Shown one piece after another: positions 27,501 to 42,648 of a DNA stretch of 64,000 nt. The notes under the pieces are model-generated. The model made no database searches and was not told the DNA's origin. It saw nothing but the letters and a program-made list of their open reading frames with translations. The translations under genes were made by a program, and so were the position numbers. Where the stretch lies: contig CAXARI010000079.1 in assembly GCA_963971225.1 (NCBI GenBank), positions 1,116,001-1,180,000 on the forward strand, in the 5' to 3' direction. The number at the start of each line of letters is the position of its first letter. Position 1 is the stretch's first letter. Source of the stretch: Melieria omissa. Lineage: Eukaryota; Arthropoda; Insecta; Diptera; Ulidiidae.

Positions 27501-30500
27501 TAAATAAAAAAAATATCCCACCGCCAGCATGATCGAAATTATGGCTGTTAAATCTCGACCCGTTAACGGATTTTAATAATATTATGCCTTATTATTTAGC
27601 TAGACTCGTATGCTTTCTATAATGGTATCAATCATCCTTCTATACTTCAAGGTTCGAAAGCAAATCGATTTGGAACGGTGACTTTGAAAAAATTGCTACT
27701 TGGGTGCAACCACTAAAATGCTTGTCAACACCAAATGCATAAGTGCATATTAATAATTGACCCCTTAAAATTTAGCCAGAGTCTTATGCTTTCTATATTG
27801 GTCCCTAACTTTTCATTATCCTTCAGGAATAATGAGCATATCGATGCGCAAGGATAACATTGAAAAACTGCCTATTACAAAATACACACTCACCACTAAA
27901 GTGCTTATAGATTCCAAACGGTATGGGTTACGTTAATAAAAAACCCCTTAAAATGTAGCTAGAGATTGCAGCTTTATCAAATTAAATCAATAATTTGATT
28001 ACTATAAGGCGATCATGAACAGATCGATGCGCAAGAGTGACATTAAATGGCTGCTTACTGCAAAATCGATAAAATGCTTGTAAAATATGATGATTCTAGG
28101 TTTATAGAAAAAATAATAACCTTAAAACCTAGCTGGAGTTTTGAGCTTTCATAAATGGGGTCAATCTTCTCGCTATCTCAGATAATGCAGGAGAATTTCG
28201 TTGTGGAAAAGTGATATCGACCACATGATACATCTATATCAGGGGTGCCCAAAATCTTCTTATGGAAAAGCAAAAACCAATACATGTAAAGTTGCCCAAA
28301 AAAAATGCAAACAAATTATTTAATTAATTGAATTAGTTGAAAGCACATTGTGCATTTCGCTTGACCCTTAAAATTATAAGTGAAAAAAATATAATGTTCC
28401 CATTTGTCATTGCTGAAAGGCCAACCAATCGCCAACACAAAAAAGCATACACACAAAAACTACAACAACAAAAGCATCTAATTTTTTTTCATACATACAA
28501 TTTCTTGAGGCAACAAAACAAAAATCCGCGCAGCCCACACACGTGTTGCTTCGTTGCTGTCACAACAACGACTGATTGAAAGAATGCACCTCTGATCTAT
28601 ATAACCAATCAAATGCTTGTGGAACCTAAGTACGCACAATCACTTTAATCAAAATGGCGTCAAAATTAAGCCAGAGTGACCACCTCTCACCAATTTGGTA
28701 AATAAAAAAAATATCCCACCGCCAGCATGATCGAAATTATAGCTGTTAAATCTCGACCCGTTAACGGATTTTAATAATATTATGCCGAAAAAAAATGCAA
28801 ACAAATTATTTAATTAATTGAATTAGTTGAAAGCACATTGTGCATTTCGCTTGACCCTTAAAATTATAAGTGAAAAAAATATAATGTTCCCATTTGTCAT
28901 TGCTGAAAGGCCAACCAATCGCCAACACAAAAAAGCATACACACAAAAACTACAACAACAAAAGCATCTAATTTTTTTTCATACATACAATTTCTTGAGG
29001 CAACAAAACAAAAATCCGCGCAGCCCACACACGTGTTGCTTCGTTGCTGTCACAACAACGACTGATTGAAAGAATGCACCTCTGATCTATATAACCAATC
29101 AAATGCTTGTGGAACCTAAGTACGCACAATCACCTTAATCAAAATGGCGTCAAAATTAAGCCAGAGTGACCACCTTTCACCAATTTGGTAAATAAAAAAA
29201 ATATCCCACCGCCAGCATGATCGAAATTATGGCTGTTCAATCCGACCCGTTAACGGATTTTAATAATATTATGCCTTATTATTTAGCTAGACTCGTATGC
29301 TTTCTATAATGGTATCAATCATCCTTCTATACCCCAATGTTCGAAAGCAAATCTATTTGGAACGGTGACTTTGAAAAAATTGCTACTTGGGTGCAACCAC
29401 TAAAATGCTTGTCAACACCAAATGCATAAGTGCATATTAATAATTGACCCCTTAAAATTTAGCCAGAGTCTTATGCTTTCTATATTGGTCCGTACCTTTT
29501 CATTATCCTTCAGGAATAATGAGCATATCGATGCGCAAGGATAACATTGAAAAACTGCCTATTACAAAATACACACTCACCACTAAAGTGCTTATAGATT
29601 CCAAACGGTATGGGTTACGTTAATAAAAAACCCCTTAAAATGTAGCTAGAGATTGCAGCTTTATCAAATTAAATCAATAATTTGATTGCTATTAGGCAAT
29701 CATGAACAGATCGATGCGCAAAAGTGACATTAAATGGCTGCCTATTGCAAAATCGATAAAATGCTTGTAAAATATGATGATTCTAGGTATATAGAAAAAA
29801 TAATAACCTTAAAACCTAGCTGGAGTTTTGAGCTTTCATAAATGGGGTCAATCTTCTCGCTATCTCAGATAATGCAGGAGAATTTCGTTGTGGAAAAGTG
29901 ATATCGACCACATGATACATCTATATCAGGGGTGCCCAAAATCTTCTTATGGAAAAGCAAAAACCAATACATTTAAAGTTGCCCAAAAATATGCAAACAA
30001 ATTATTTAATTAATTGAATTAGTTGAAAGCACATTGTGCATTTCGCTTGACCCTTAAAATTATAAGTGAACAAAATATAATGTTCCCATTTGTCATTGCC
30101 GAAAGGCCAACCAATCGCCAACACAAAAACGCATACACACAAAAACTACAACAACAAAAGCATCTAATTTTTTTTCATACATACAATTTCTTGAGGCAAC
30201 AAAACAAAAATCCGCGCAGCCCACACACGTGTTGCTTCGTTGCTGTCACAACAACGACTGATTGAAAGAATGCACCTCTGATCTATATAACCAATCAAAT
30301 GCTTGTGGAACCTAAGTACGCACAATCACTTTAATCAAAATGGCGTCAAAATTAAGCCAGAGTGACCACCTTTCACCAATATGGTAAATAAAAAAAATAT
30401 CCCACCGGCAGCATGATCGAAATTATAGCTGTTAAATCTCGACCCGTTAACGGATTTTAATAATATTATGCCTTATGATTTAGCTAGACTCGTATGCTTT

Positions 30501-30930
30501 CTATAATGGTATCAATCATCCTTCTATACCCCAAGGTTCGAAAGCAAATCGATTTGGAACGGTGACTTTGAAAAAATTGCTACTTGGGTGCAACCACTAA
30601 AATGCTTGTCAACACCAAATGCATAAGTGCATATTAATAATTGACCCCTTAGAATTTAGCCAGAGTCTTATGCTTTCTATATTGGTCCCTAACTTTTCAT
30701 TATCCTTCAGGAATAATGAGCATATCATAACATTGAAAAACTGCCTATTACAAAATACACACTCACCACTAAAGTGCTTATAGATTCCAAACGGTATGGG
30801 TTACGTTAATAAAAACCCCTTAAAATGTAGCTAGAGATTGCAGCTTTATCAAATTATATCAATATTTTGATTACTATTCCGCAATCATGAACAGATCGAT
30901 GCGCAAAAGTGACATTAAATGGCTGCCTAC
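24541..30930. repeat. Higher-order block A-B-E-C-D, 6390 bp
   Basis: Units: A 24541 (1125 bp), B 25666 (1196 bp), E 26862 (1197 bp), C 28059 (1687 bp), D 29746 (1185 bp). A, B, C and D match those of the preceding block in their private deletions and substitutions; E is inserted between B and C. E has TATACTTCAAGG and a one-base loss in GTTGAAGCAC. Confidence 0.9.
28298..29277. repeat. 490-bp tandem duplication inside C-type unit (second occurrence)
   Basis: Same duplication and junction (28787) as at 22397, exactly 6390 bp downstream. Descent from one event followed by block amplification is the simplest reading. Confidence 0.92.
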
Positions 30931-33900
30931 TGCAAAATCGATAAAATGCTTGTAAAATATGATGATTCTAGGTTTATAGAAAAAATAATAACCGTAAAAC
31001 CTAGCTGGAGTTTTGAGCTTTCATAAATGGGGTCAATCTTCTCGCTATCTCAGATAATGCAGGAGAATTTCGTTGTGGAAAAGTGATATCGACCACATGA
31101 TACATCTATATCAGGGGTGCCCAAAATCTTCTTATGGAAAAGCAAAAACCAATACATGTAAAGTTGCCCAAAAAAATGCAAACAAATTATTTAATTAATT
31201 GAATTAGTTGAAAGCACATTGTGCATTTCGCTTGACCCTTAAAATTATAAGTGAAAAAAATATAATGTTCCCATTTGTCATTACCGAAAGGCCAACCAAT
31301 CGCCAACACAAAAAAGCATACACACAAAAACTACAACAACAAAAGCATCTAATTTTTTTTCATACATACAATTTCTTGAGGCAACAAAACAAAAATCCGC
31401 GCAGCCCACACACGTGTTGCTTCGTTGCTGTCACAACAACGACTGATTGAAAGAATGCACCTCTGATCTATATAACCAATCAAATGCTTGTGGAACCTAA
31501 GTACGCACAATCACCTTAATCAAAATGGCGTCAAAATTAAGCCAGACTGACCACCTTTCACCAATTTGGTAAATAAAAAAAATATCCCACCGCCAGCATG
31601 ATCGAAATTATGGCTGTTCAATCTCGACCCGTTAACGGATTTTAATAATATTATGCCTTATTATTTAGCTAGACTCGTATGCTTTCTATAATGGTATCAA
31701 TCATCCTTCTATACCCCAAGGTTCGAAAGCAAATCGATTTGGAACGGTGACTTTGAAAAAATTGCTACTTGGGTGCAACCACTAAAATGCTTGCCAACAC
31801 CAAATGCATAAGTGCATATTAATAATTGACCCCTTAAAATTTAGCCAGAGTCTTATGCTTTCTATATTGGTCCCTAACTTTTCATTATCCTTCAGGAATA
31901 ATGAGCATATCGATGCGCAAGGATAACATTGAAAAACTGCCTATTACAAAATACACACTCACCACTAAAGTGCTTATAGATTCCAAACGGTATGGGTTAC
32001 GTTAATAAAAACCCCTTAAAATGTAGCTAGAGATTGCAGCTTTATCAAATTAAATCAATAATTTGATTGCTATTAGGCAATCATGAACAGATCGATGCGC
32101 AAAAGTGACATTAAATGGCTGCCTATTGCAAAATCGATAAAATGCTTGTAAAATATGATGATTCTAGGTATATAGAAAAAATAATAACCTTAAAACCTAG
32201 CTGGAGTTTTGAGCTTTCATAAATGGGGTCAATCTTCTCGCTATCTCAGATAATGCAGGAGAATTTCGTTGTGGAAAAGTGATATCGACCACATGATACA
32301 TCTATATCAGGGGTGCCCAAAATCTTCTTATGGAAAAGCAAAAACCAATACATTTAAAGTTGCCCAAAAAAAATGCAAACAAATTATTTAATTAATTGAA
32401 TTAGTTGAAGCACATTGTGCATTTCGCTTGACCCTTAAAATTATAAGTGAAAAAAATATAATGTTCCCATTTGTCATTGCTGAAAGGCCAACCAATCGCC
32501 AACACAAAAAAGCATACACACAAAAACTACAACAACAAAAGCATCTAATTTTTTTTCATACATACAATTTCTTGAGGCAACAAAACAAAAATCCGCGCAG
32601 CCCCCACACGTGTTGCTTCGTTGCTGTCACAACAACGACTGATTGAAAGAATGCACCTCTGATCTATATAACCAATCAAATGCTTGTGGAACCTAAGTAC
32701 GCACAATCACTTTAATCAAAATGGCGTCAAAATTAAGCCAGAGTGACCACCTTTCACCAATTTGGTAAATAAAAAAAATATCCCACCGCCAGCATGATCG
32801 AAATTATGGCTGTTAAATCTCGACCCGTTAACGGATTTTAATAATATTATGCCTTATTATTTAGCTAGACTCGTATGCTTTCTATAATGGTATCAATCAT
32901 CCTTCTATACTTCAAGGTTCGAAAGCAAATCGATTTGGAACGGTGACTTTGAAAAAATTGCTACTTGGGTGCAACCACTAAAATGCTTGTCAACACCAAA
33001 TGCATAAGTGCATATTAATAATTGACCCCTTAAAATTTAGCCAGAGTCTTATGCTTTCTATATTGGTCCCTACCTTTTCATTATCCGTCAGGAATAATGA
33101 GCATATCGATGCGCAAGGATAACATTGAAAAACTGCCTATTACAAAATACACACTCACCACTAAAGTGCTTATAGATTCCAAACGGTATGGGTTACGTTA
33201 ATAAAAAACCCCTTAAAATGTAGCTAGAGATTGCAGCTTTATCAAATTAAATCAATAATTTGATTACTATAAGGCGATCATGAACAGATCGATGCGCAAG
33301 AGTGACATTAAATGGCTGCTTACTGCAAAATCGATAAAATGCTTGTAAAATATGATGATTCTAGGTTTATAGAAAAAATAATAACCTTAAAACCTAGCTG
33401 GAGTTTTGAGCTTTCATAAATGGGGTCAATCTTCTCGCTATCTCAGATAATGCAGGAGAATTTCGTTGTGGAAAAGTGATATCGACCACATGATACATCT
33501 ATATCAGGGGTGCCCAAAATCTTCTTATGGAAAAGCAAAAACCAATACATGTAAAGTTGCCCAAAAAAAATGCAAACAAATTATTTAATTAATTGAATTA
33601 GTTGAAAGCACATTGTGCATTTCGCTTGACCCTTAAAATTATAAGTGAAAAAAATATAATGTTCCCATTTGTCATTGCTGAAAGGCCAACCAATCGCCAA
33701 CACAAAAAAGCATACACACAAAAACTACAACAACAAAAGCATCTAATTTTTTTTCATACATACAATTTCTTGAGGCAACAAAACAAAAATCCGCGCAGCC
33801 CACACACGTGTTGCTTCGTTGCTGTCACAACAACGACTGATTGAAAGAATGCACCTCTGATCTATATAACCAATCAAATGCTTGTGGAACCTAAGTACGC

Positions 33901-35010
33901 ACAATCACTTTAATCAAAATGGCGTCAAAATTAAGCCAGAGTGACCACCTTTCACCAATTTGGTAAATAAAAAAAATATCCCACCGCCAGCATGATCGAA
34001 ATTATAGCTGTTAAATCTCGACCCGTTAACGGATTTTAATAATATTATGCCGAAAAAAAATGCAAACAAATTATTTAATTAATTGAATTAGTTGAAAGCA
34101 CATTGTGCATTTCGCTTGACCCTTAAAATTATAAGTGAAAAAAATATAATGTTCCCATTTGTCATTGCTGAAAGGCCAACCAATCGCCAACACAAAAAAG
34201 CATACACACAAAAACTACAACAACAAAAGCATCTAATTTTTTTTCATACATACAATTTCTTGAGGCAACAAAACAAAAATCCGCGCAGCCCACACACGTG
34301 TTGCTTCGTTGCTGTCACAACAACGACTGATTGAAAGAATGCACCTCTGATCTATATAACCAATCAAATGCTTGTGGAACCTAAGTACGCACAATCACCT
34401 TAATCAAAATGGCGTCAAAATTAAGCCAGAGTGACCACCTTTCACCAATTTGGTAAATAAAAAAAATATCCCACCGCCAGCATGATCGAAATTATGGCTG
34501 TTCAATCCGACCCGTTAACGGATTTTAATAATATTATGCCTTATTATTTAGCTAGACTCGTATGCTTTCTATAATGGTATCAATCATCCTTCTATACCCC
34601 AATGTTCGAAAGCAAATCGATTTGGAACGGTGACTTTGAAAAAATTGCTACTTGGGTGCAACCACTAAAATGCTTGTCAACACCAAATGCATAAGTGCAT
34701 ATTAATAATTGACCCCTTAAAATTTAGCCAGAGTCTTATGCTTTCTATATTGGTCCCTACCTTTTCATTATCCTTCAGGAATAATGAGCATATCGATGCG
34801 CAAGGATAACATTGAAAAACTGCCTATTACAAAATACACACTCACCACTAAAGTGCTTATAGATTCCAAACGGTATGGGTTACGTTAATAAAAAACCCCT
34901 TAAAATGTAGCTAGAGATTGCAGCTTTATCAAATTAAATCAATAATTTGATTGCTATTAGGCAATCATGAACAGATCGATGCGCAAAAGTGACATTAAAT
35001 GGCTGCCTAT
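30931..35010. repeat. Higher-order block A/B hybrid-E-C
   Basis: Units: hybrid 30931 (1196 bp), E 32127 (1197 bp), C 33324 (1687 bp). The hybrid has type-A markers on its left (ATAACCGTAAAAC, CATTACCG, a six-A run after AACAC) and type-B markers on its right (CAGCCCACA, GCCAGACTGACC, CTTGCCAACACC). The switch lies between 31316 and 31407. Confidence 0.9.
33563..34542. repeat. 490-bp tandem duplication inside C-type unit (third occurrence)
   Basis: Junction at 34052, same sequence as the other C units. Confidence 0.92.
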
Positions 35011-37404
35011 TGCAAAATCGATAAAATGCTTGTAAAATATGATGATTCTAGGTATATAGAAAAAATATTAACCTTAAAACCTAGCTGGAGTTTTGAGCTT
35101 TCATAAATGGGGTCAATCTTCTCGCTATCTCAGATAATGCAGGAGAATTTCGTTGTGGAAAAGTGATATCGACCACATGATACATCTATATCAGGGGTGC
35201 CCAAAATCTTCTTATGGAAAAGCAAAAACCAATACATGTAAAGTTGCCCAAAAAAATGCAAACAAATTATTTAATTAATTGAATTAGTTGAAAGCACATT
35301 GTGCATTTCGCTTGACCCTTAAAATTATAAGTGAAAAAAATATAATGTTCCCATTTGTCATTGCCGAAAGGCCAACCAATCGCCAACACAAAAAAGCATA
35401 CACACAAAAACTACAACAACAAAAGCATCTAATTTTTTTTCATACATACAATTTCTTGAGGCAACAAAACAAAAATCCGCGCAGCCCCCACACGTGTTGC
35501 TTCGTTGCTGTCACAACAACGACTGATTGAAAGAATGCACCTCTGATCTATATAATCAATCAAATGCTTGTGGAACCTAAGTACGCACAATCACTTTAAT
35601 AAAAATGGCGTCAAAATTAAGCCAGAGTGACCACCTTTCACCAATTTGGTAAATAAAAAAAATATCCCCCCGGCAGCATGATCGAAATTATGGCTGTTAA
35701 ATCTCGACCCGTTAACGGATTTTAATAATATTATGCCTTATTATTTAGCTAGACTCGTATGCTTTCTATAATGGTATCAATCATCTTTCTATACCCCAAG
35801 GTTCGAAAGCAAATCGATTTGGAACGGTGACTTTGAAAAAATTGCTACTTGGGTGCAACCACTAAAATGCTTGTCAACACCAAATGCATAAGTGCATATT
35901 AATAATTGACCCCTTAAAATTTAGCCAGAGTCTTATGCTTTCTATATTGGTCCCTACCTTTTCATTATCCGTCAGGAATAATGAGCATATCGATGCGCAA
36001 GGATAACATTGAAAAACTGCCTATTACAAAATACACACTCACCACTAAAGTGCTTATAGATTCCAAACGGTATGGGTTACGTTAATAAAAAACCCCTTTA
36101 AATGTAGCTAGAGATTGCAGCTTTATCAAATTAAATCAATAATTTGATTACTATTAGGCAATCATGAACAGATCGATGCGCAAGAGTGACATTAAATGGC
36201 TGCCTACTGCAAAATCGATAAAATGCTTGTAAAATATGATGATTCTAGGTTTATAGAAAAAATAATAACCTTAAAACCTAGCTGGAGTTTTGAGCTTTCA
36301 TAAATGGGGTCAATCTTCTCGCTATCTCAGATAATGCAGGAGAATTTCGTTGTGGAAAAGTGATATCGACCACATGATACATCTATATCAGGGGTGCCCA
36401 AAGTCTTCTTATGGAAAAGCAAAAACCAATACATTTAAAGTTGCCCAAAAAAATGCAAACAAATTATTTAATTAATTGAATTAGTTGAAAGCACATTGTG
36501 CATTTCGCTTGACCCTTAAAATTATAAGTGAAAAAAATATAATGTTCCCATTTGTCATTGCCGAAAGGCCAACCAATCGCCAACACAAAAAAGCATACAC
36601 ACAAAAACTACAACAACAAAAGCATCTAATTTTTTTTCATACATAGAATTTCTTGAGGCAACAAAACAAAAATCCGCGCAGCCCCCACACGTGTTGCTTC
36701 GTTGCTGTCACAACAACGACTGATTGAAAGAATGCACCTCTGATCTATATAACCAATCCAATGCTTGTGGAACCTAAGTACGCACAATCACTTTAATCAA
36801 AATGGCGTCAAAATTAAGCCAGAGTGACCACCTTTCACCAATTTGGTAAATAAAAAAAATATCCCACCGCCAGCATGATCGAAATTATGGCTGTTAAATC
36901 TCGACCCGTTAACGCATTTTAATAATATTATGCCTTATTATTTAGCTAGACTCGTATGCTTTCTATAATGGTATCAATCATCCTTCTATACCCCAAGGTT
37001 CGAAAGCAAATCGATTTGGAACGGTGACTTTGAAAAAATTGCTACTTGGGTGCAACCACTAAAATGCTTGTCAACACCAAATGCATAAGTGCATATTAAT
37101 AATTGACCCCTTAAAATTTAGCCAGAGTCTTATGCTTTCTATATTGGTCCCTACCTTTTCATTATCCGTCAGGAATAATGAGCATATCGATGCGCAAGGA
37201 TAACATTGAAAAACTGCCTATTACAAAATACACACTCACCACTAAAGTGCTTATAGATTCCAAACGGTATGGGTTACGTTAATAAAAAACCCCTTAAAAT
37301 GTAGCTAGAGATTGCAGCTTTATCAAATTAAATCAATAATTTGATTACTATAAGGCGATCATGAACAGATCGATGCGCAAGAGTGACATTAAATGGCTGC
37401 TTAC
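35011..37404. repeat. Two standard satellite units (35011, 36208)
   Basis: Two long-allele units, 1197 bp each. The first shares TTCTAGGTATATAG with D units but lacks their 11-bp deletion. The second has CCCAAAGTCTTC, CATTTAAAG and CATACATAG, variants also seen near 16530 and, in part, in the units at 44385 and 52717. Confidence 0.88.
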
Positions 37405-39092
37405 TGCAAAATCGATAAAATGCTTGTAAAATATGATGATTCTAGGTTTATAGAAAAAATAATAACCTTAAAACCTAGCTGGAGTTTTGAGCTTTCATAA
37501 ATGGGGTCAATCTTCTCGCTATCTCAGATAATGCAGGAGAATTTCGTTGTGGAAAAGTGATATCGACCACATGATACATCTATATCAGGGGTGCCCAAAA
37601 TCTTCTTATGGAAAAGCAAAAACCAATACATGTAAAGTTGCCCAAAAAAAATGCAAACAAATTATTTAATTAATTGAATTAGTTGAAAGCACATTGTGCA
37701 TTTCGCTTGACCCTTAAAATTATAAGTGAAAAAAATATAATGTTCCCATTTGTCATTGCTGAAAGGCCAACCAATCGCCAACACAAAAAAGCATACACAC
37801 AAAAACTACAACAACAAAAGCATCTAATTTTTTTTCATACATACAATTTCTTGAGGCAACAAAACAAAAATCCGCGCAGCCCACACACGTGTTGCTTCGT
37901 TGCTGTCACAACAACGACTGATTGAAAGAATGCACCTCTGATCTATATAACCAATCAAATGCTTGTGGAACCTAAGTACGCACAATCACTTTAATCAAAA
38001 TGGCGTCAAAATTAAGCCAGAGTGACCACCTTTCACCAATATGGTAAATAAAAAAAATATCCCACCGCCAGCATGATCGAAATTATAGCTGTTAAATCTC
38101 GACCCGTTAACGGATTTTAATAATATTATACCGAAAAAAAATGCAAACAAATTATTTAATTAATTGAATTAGTTGAAAGCACATTGTGCATTTCGCTTGA
38201 CCCTTAAAATTATAAGTGAAAAAAATATAATGTTCCCATTTGTCATTGCTGAAAGGCCAACCAATCGCCAACACAAAAAAGCATACACACAAAAACTACA
38301 ACAACAAAAGCATCTAATTTTTTTTCATACATACAATTTCTTGAGGCAACAAAACAAAAATCCGCGCAGCCCACACACGTGTTGCTTCGTTGCTGTCACA
38401 ACAACGACTGATTGAAAGAATGCACCTCTGATCTATATAACCAATCAAATGCTTGTGGAACCTAAGTACGCACAATCACCTTAATCAAAATGGCGTCAAA
38501 ATTAAGCCAGAGTGACCACCTTTCACCAATTTGGTAAATAAAAAAAATATCCCACCGCCAGCATGATCGAAATTATGGCTGTTCAATCCGACCCGTTAAC
38601 GGATTTTAATAATATTATGCCTTATTATTTAGCTAGACTCGTATGCTTTCTATAATGGTATCAATCATCCTTCTATACCCCAATGTTCGAAAGCAAATCG
38701 ATTTGGAACGGTGACTTTGAAAAAATTGCTACTTGGGTGCAACCATTAAAATGCTTGTCAACACCAAATGCATAAGTGCATATTAATAATTGACCCCTTA
38801 AAATTTAGCCAGAGTCTTATGCTTTCTATATTGGTCCCTACCTTTTCATTATCCTTCAGGAATAATGAGCATATCGATGCGCAAGGATAACATTGAAATA
38901 CTGCCTATTACAAAATACACACTCACCACTAAAGTGCTTATAGATTCCAAACGGTATGGGTTACGTTAATAAAAAAACCCCTTAAAATGTAGCTAGAGAT
39001 TGCAGCTTTATCAAATTAAATCAATAATTTGATTACTATTCCGCAATCATGAACAGATCGATGCGCAAAAGTGACATTAAATGGCTGCCTAC
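37405..39092. repeat. C-type satellite unit with 490-bp duplication (fourth occurrence)
   Basis: A 1688-bp unit starting with the C-type CTGCTTACTG variant. The duplicated segments are 37644-38133 and 38134-38623; the junction here reads ATTATACCG, one base different from the other three C units. Confidence 0.9.
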
Positions 39093-42000
39093 TGCAAAAT
39101 CGATAAAATGCTTGTAAAATATGATGATTCTAGGTTTATAGAAAAAATAATAACCTTAAAACCTAGCTGGAGTTTTGAGCTTTCATAAATGGGGTCAATC
39201 TTCTCGCTATCTCAAATAATGCAGGAGAATTTCGTTGTGGAAAAGTGATATCGACCACATGATACATCTATATCAGGGGTGCCAAAAATCTTCTTATGGA
39301 AAAGCAAAAACCAATACATGTAAAGTTGCCCAAAAAATGCAAACAAATTATTTAATTAATTGAATTAGTTGAAAGCACATTGTGCATTTCGCTTGACCCT
39401 TAAAATTATAAGTGAAAAAAATATAATGTTCCCATTTGTCATTGCCGAAAGGCCAACCAATAGCCAAAACAAAAACTACAACAACAAAAGCATCTAATTT
39501 TTTTTCATACATACAATTTCTTGAGGCAACAAAACAAAAATCCGCGCAGCCCCCACACGTGTTGCTTCGTTGCTGTCACAACAACGACTGATTGAAAGAA
39601 TGCTCCTCTGATCTATATAATCAATCAAATGCTTGTGGAACCTAAGCACGCACAATCACTTTAATCAAAATGGCGTCTAATTAAGCCAGAGTGACCACCT
39701 TTCACCAATTTGGTAAATAAAAAACATATCCCCCCGGCAGCATGATCGAAATTATGGCTGTTAAATCTCGACCCGTTAACTGATTTTAATAATATTATGC
39801 CTTATTATTTAGCTAGACTCGTATGCTTTCTATAATGGTATCAATCATCCTTCTATACCCCAAGGTTCGAAAGCAAATCGATTTGGAACGGTGACTTTGA
39901 AAAAATTGCTACTATGGTGCAACCACTAAAATGCTTGTCAACACCAAATGCATAAGTGCATATTAATAATTGACCCCTTAAAATTTAGCCAGAGTCTTAT
40001 GCTTTCTATATTGGTCCCTACCTTTTCATTATCCTTCAGGAATAATGATCATATCGATGCGCAAGGATAACATTGAAAAACTGCCTATTACAAAATACAC
40101 ACTCACCACTAAAGTGCTTATAGATTCCAAACGGTATGGGTTACGTTAATAAACTACCCCTTAAAATGTAGCTAGAGATTGCAGCTTTATCAAATTAAAT
40201 CAATAATTTGATTACTATTCGGCAATCATGAACAGATCGATGCGCAAAAGTGACATTAAATGGCTGCCTACTGCAAAATCGATAAAATGCTTGTAAAATA
40301 TGATGATTCTAGGTTTATAGAAAAAATAATAACCTTAAAACCTAGCTGGAGTTTTTAGTTTTCATAAATGGGGTCAATCTTCTCGCTATCTCAGATAATG
40401 CAGGAGAATTTCGTTGTGGAAAAGTGATATCGACCACATGATACATCTATATCAGGGGTGCCAAAAATTTTCTTATGGAAAAGCAAAAACCAATACATGT
40501 AAAGTTGACCAAAAAAATGCAAACAAATTATTTAATTAATTGAATTAGTTGAAAGCACATTGTGCATTTCGCTTGACCCTTAAAATTATAAGTGAAAAAA
40601 ATATAATGTTCCCATTTGTCATTGCCGAAAGGCCAACCAATCGCCAACACAAAAAAGCATACACACAAAAACTACAACAACAAAAGCATCTAATTTTTTT
40701 TCATACATACAATTTCTTGAGGCAACAAAACAAAAATCCGCGCAGCCCCCACACGTGTTGCTTCGTTGCTGTCACAACAACGACTGATTGAAAGAATGCA
40801 CCTCTGATCTATATAATCAATCAAATGCTTGTGGAACCTAAGTACGCACAATCACTTTAATCAAAATGGCGTCAAAATTAAGCCAGAGTGACCACCTTTC
40901 ACCAATTTGGTAAATAAAAAAAATATCCCCCCGGCAGCATGATCGAAATTATGGCTGTTAAATCTCGACCCGTTAACGGATTTTAATAATATTATGCCTT
41001 ATTATTTAGCTAGACTCGTATGCTTTCTATAATGGTATCAATCATCCTTCTATACCCCAAGGTTCGAAAGCAAATCGATTTGGAACGGTGACTTTGAAAA
41101 AATTGCTACTTGGGTGCAACCACTAAAATGCTTGCCAACACCAAATGCATAAGTGCATATTAATAATTGACCCCTTAAAATTTAGCCAGAGTCTTATGCT
41201 TTCTATATTGGTCCCTAACTTTTCATTATCCTTCAGGAATAATGAGCATATCGATGCGCAAGGATAACATTGAAAAACTGCCTATTACAAAATACACACT
41301 CACCACTAAAGTGCTTATAGATTCCAAACGGTATGGGCTACGTTGATAAAAAACCCCTTAAAATGTAGCTAGAGATTGCAGCTTTATCAAATTAAATCAA
41401 TAATTTGATTACTATTCGGCAATCATGAACAGATCGATGCGCAAGAGTGACATTAAATGGCTGCCTACTGCAAAATCGATAAAATGCTTGTAAAATATGA
41501 TGATTTTAGGTTTATAGGAAAAATAATAACCTTAAAACCTAGCTGGAGTTTTGAGCTTTCATAAATGGGGTCAATCTTCTCGCTATCTCAAATAATACAG
41601 GAGAATTTCGTTGTGGAAAAGTGATATCGACCACATGATACATCTATATTAGGGGTGCCCAAAATATTCTTATGGAAAAGCAAAAACAAATACATGTAAA
41701 GTTGCCCAAAAATATGCAAACAAATTATTTAATTAATTGAATTAGTTGAAAGCACATTGTGCATTTCGCTTGACCCTTAAAATTATAAGTGAAAAAAATA
41801 TAATGTTCCCATTTGTCATTCCCGAAAGGCCAACCAATCGCCAAAACAAAAACTACAACAACAAAAGCATCTAATTTTTTTTCATACATAGAATTTCTTG
41901 AGGAAACAAAACAAAAATCCGCGCAGCCCCCACACGTGTTGCTTCGTTGCTGTCACAACAACGACTGATTGAAAGAATGCACCTCTGATCTATATAACCA

Positions 42001-42648
42001 ATCAAATGCTTGTGGAACCTAAGTACGCACAATCACTTTAATCAAAATGTCGTCAAAATTAAGCCAGAGTGACAACCTTTCAATAATTTGGTAAATAAAA
42101 AAATATCCCACCGGCAGCATGATCGAAATTATGGCTGTTAAATCTCGACCCGTTAACGGATTTTAATAATATTATGCCTTATTATTTAGCTAGACTCGTA
42201 TGCTTTCTATAATGGTATCAATCATCCTTCTATACCCCAAGGTTCGAAAGCAAATCGATTTGGAACGGTGACTTTGAAAAAATTGCTACTTGGGTGCAAC
42301 CACTAAAATGCTTGTCAACACCAAATGCATAAGTGCATATTAATAATTGACCCCTTAAAATTTAGCCAGAGTCTTATGCTTTCTATATTGGTCCCTAACT
42401 TTTCATTATCCTTCAGGAATAATGAGCATATCGATGCGCAAGGATAACATTGAAAAACTGCCTATTACAAAATACACACTCACCACTAAAGTGCTTATAG
42501 ATTCCAAACGGTATGGGCTACGTTGATAAAAAACCCCTTAAAATGTAGCTAGAGATTGCAGCTTTATCAAATTAAATCAATAATTTGATTACTATTCGGC
42601 AATCATGAACAGATCGATGCGCAATAGTGACATTAAATGGCTGCCTAC
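39093..42648. repeat. Three standard satellite units (39093, 40272, 41469)
   Basis: Units of 1179, 1197 and 1180 bp. The first shares AATGCTCC and CCTAAGCACG with the unit at 10694. Confidence 0.9.
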
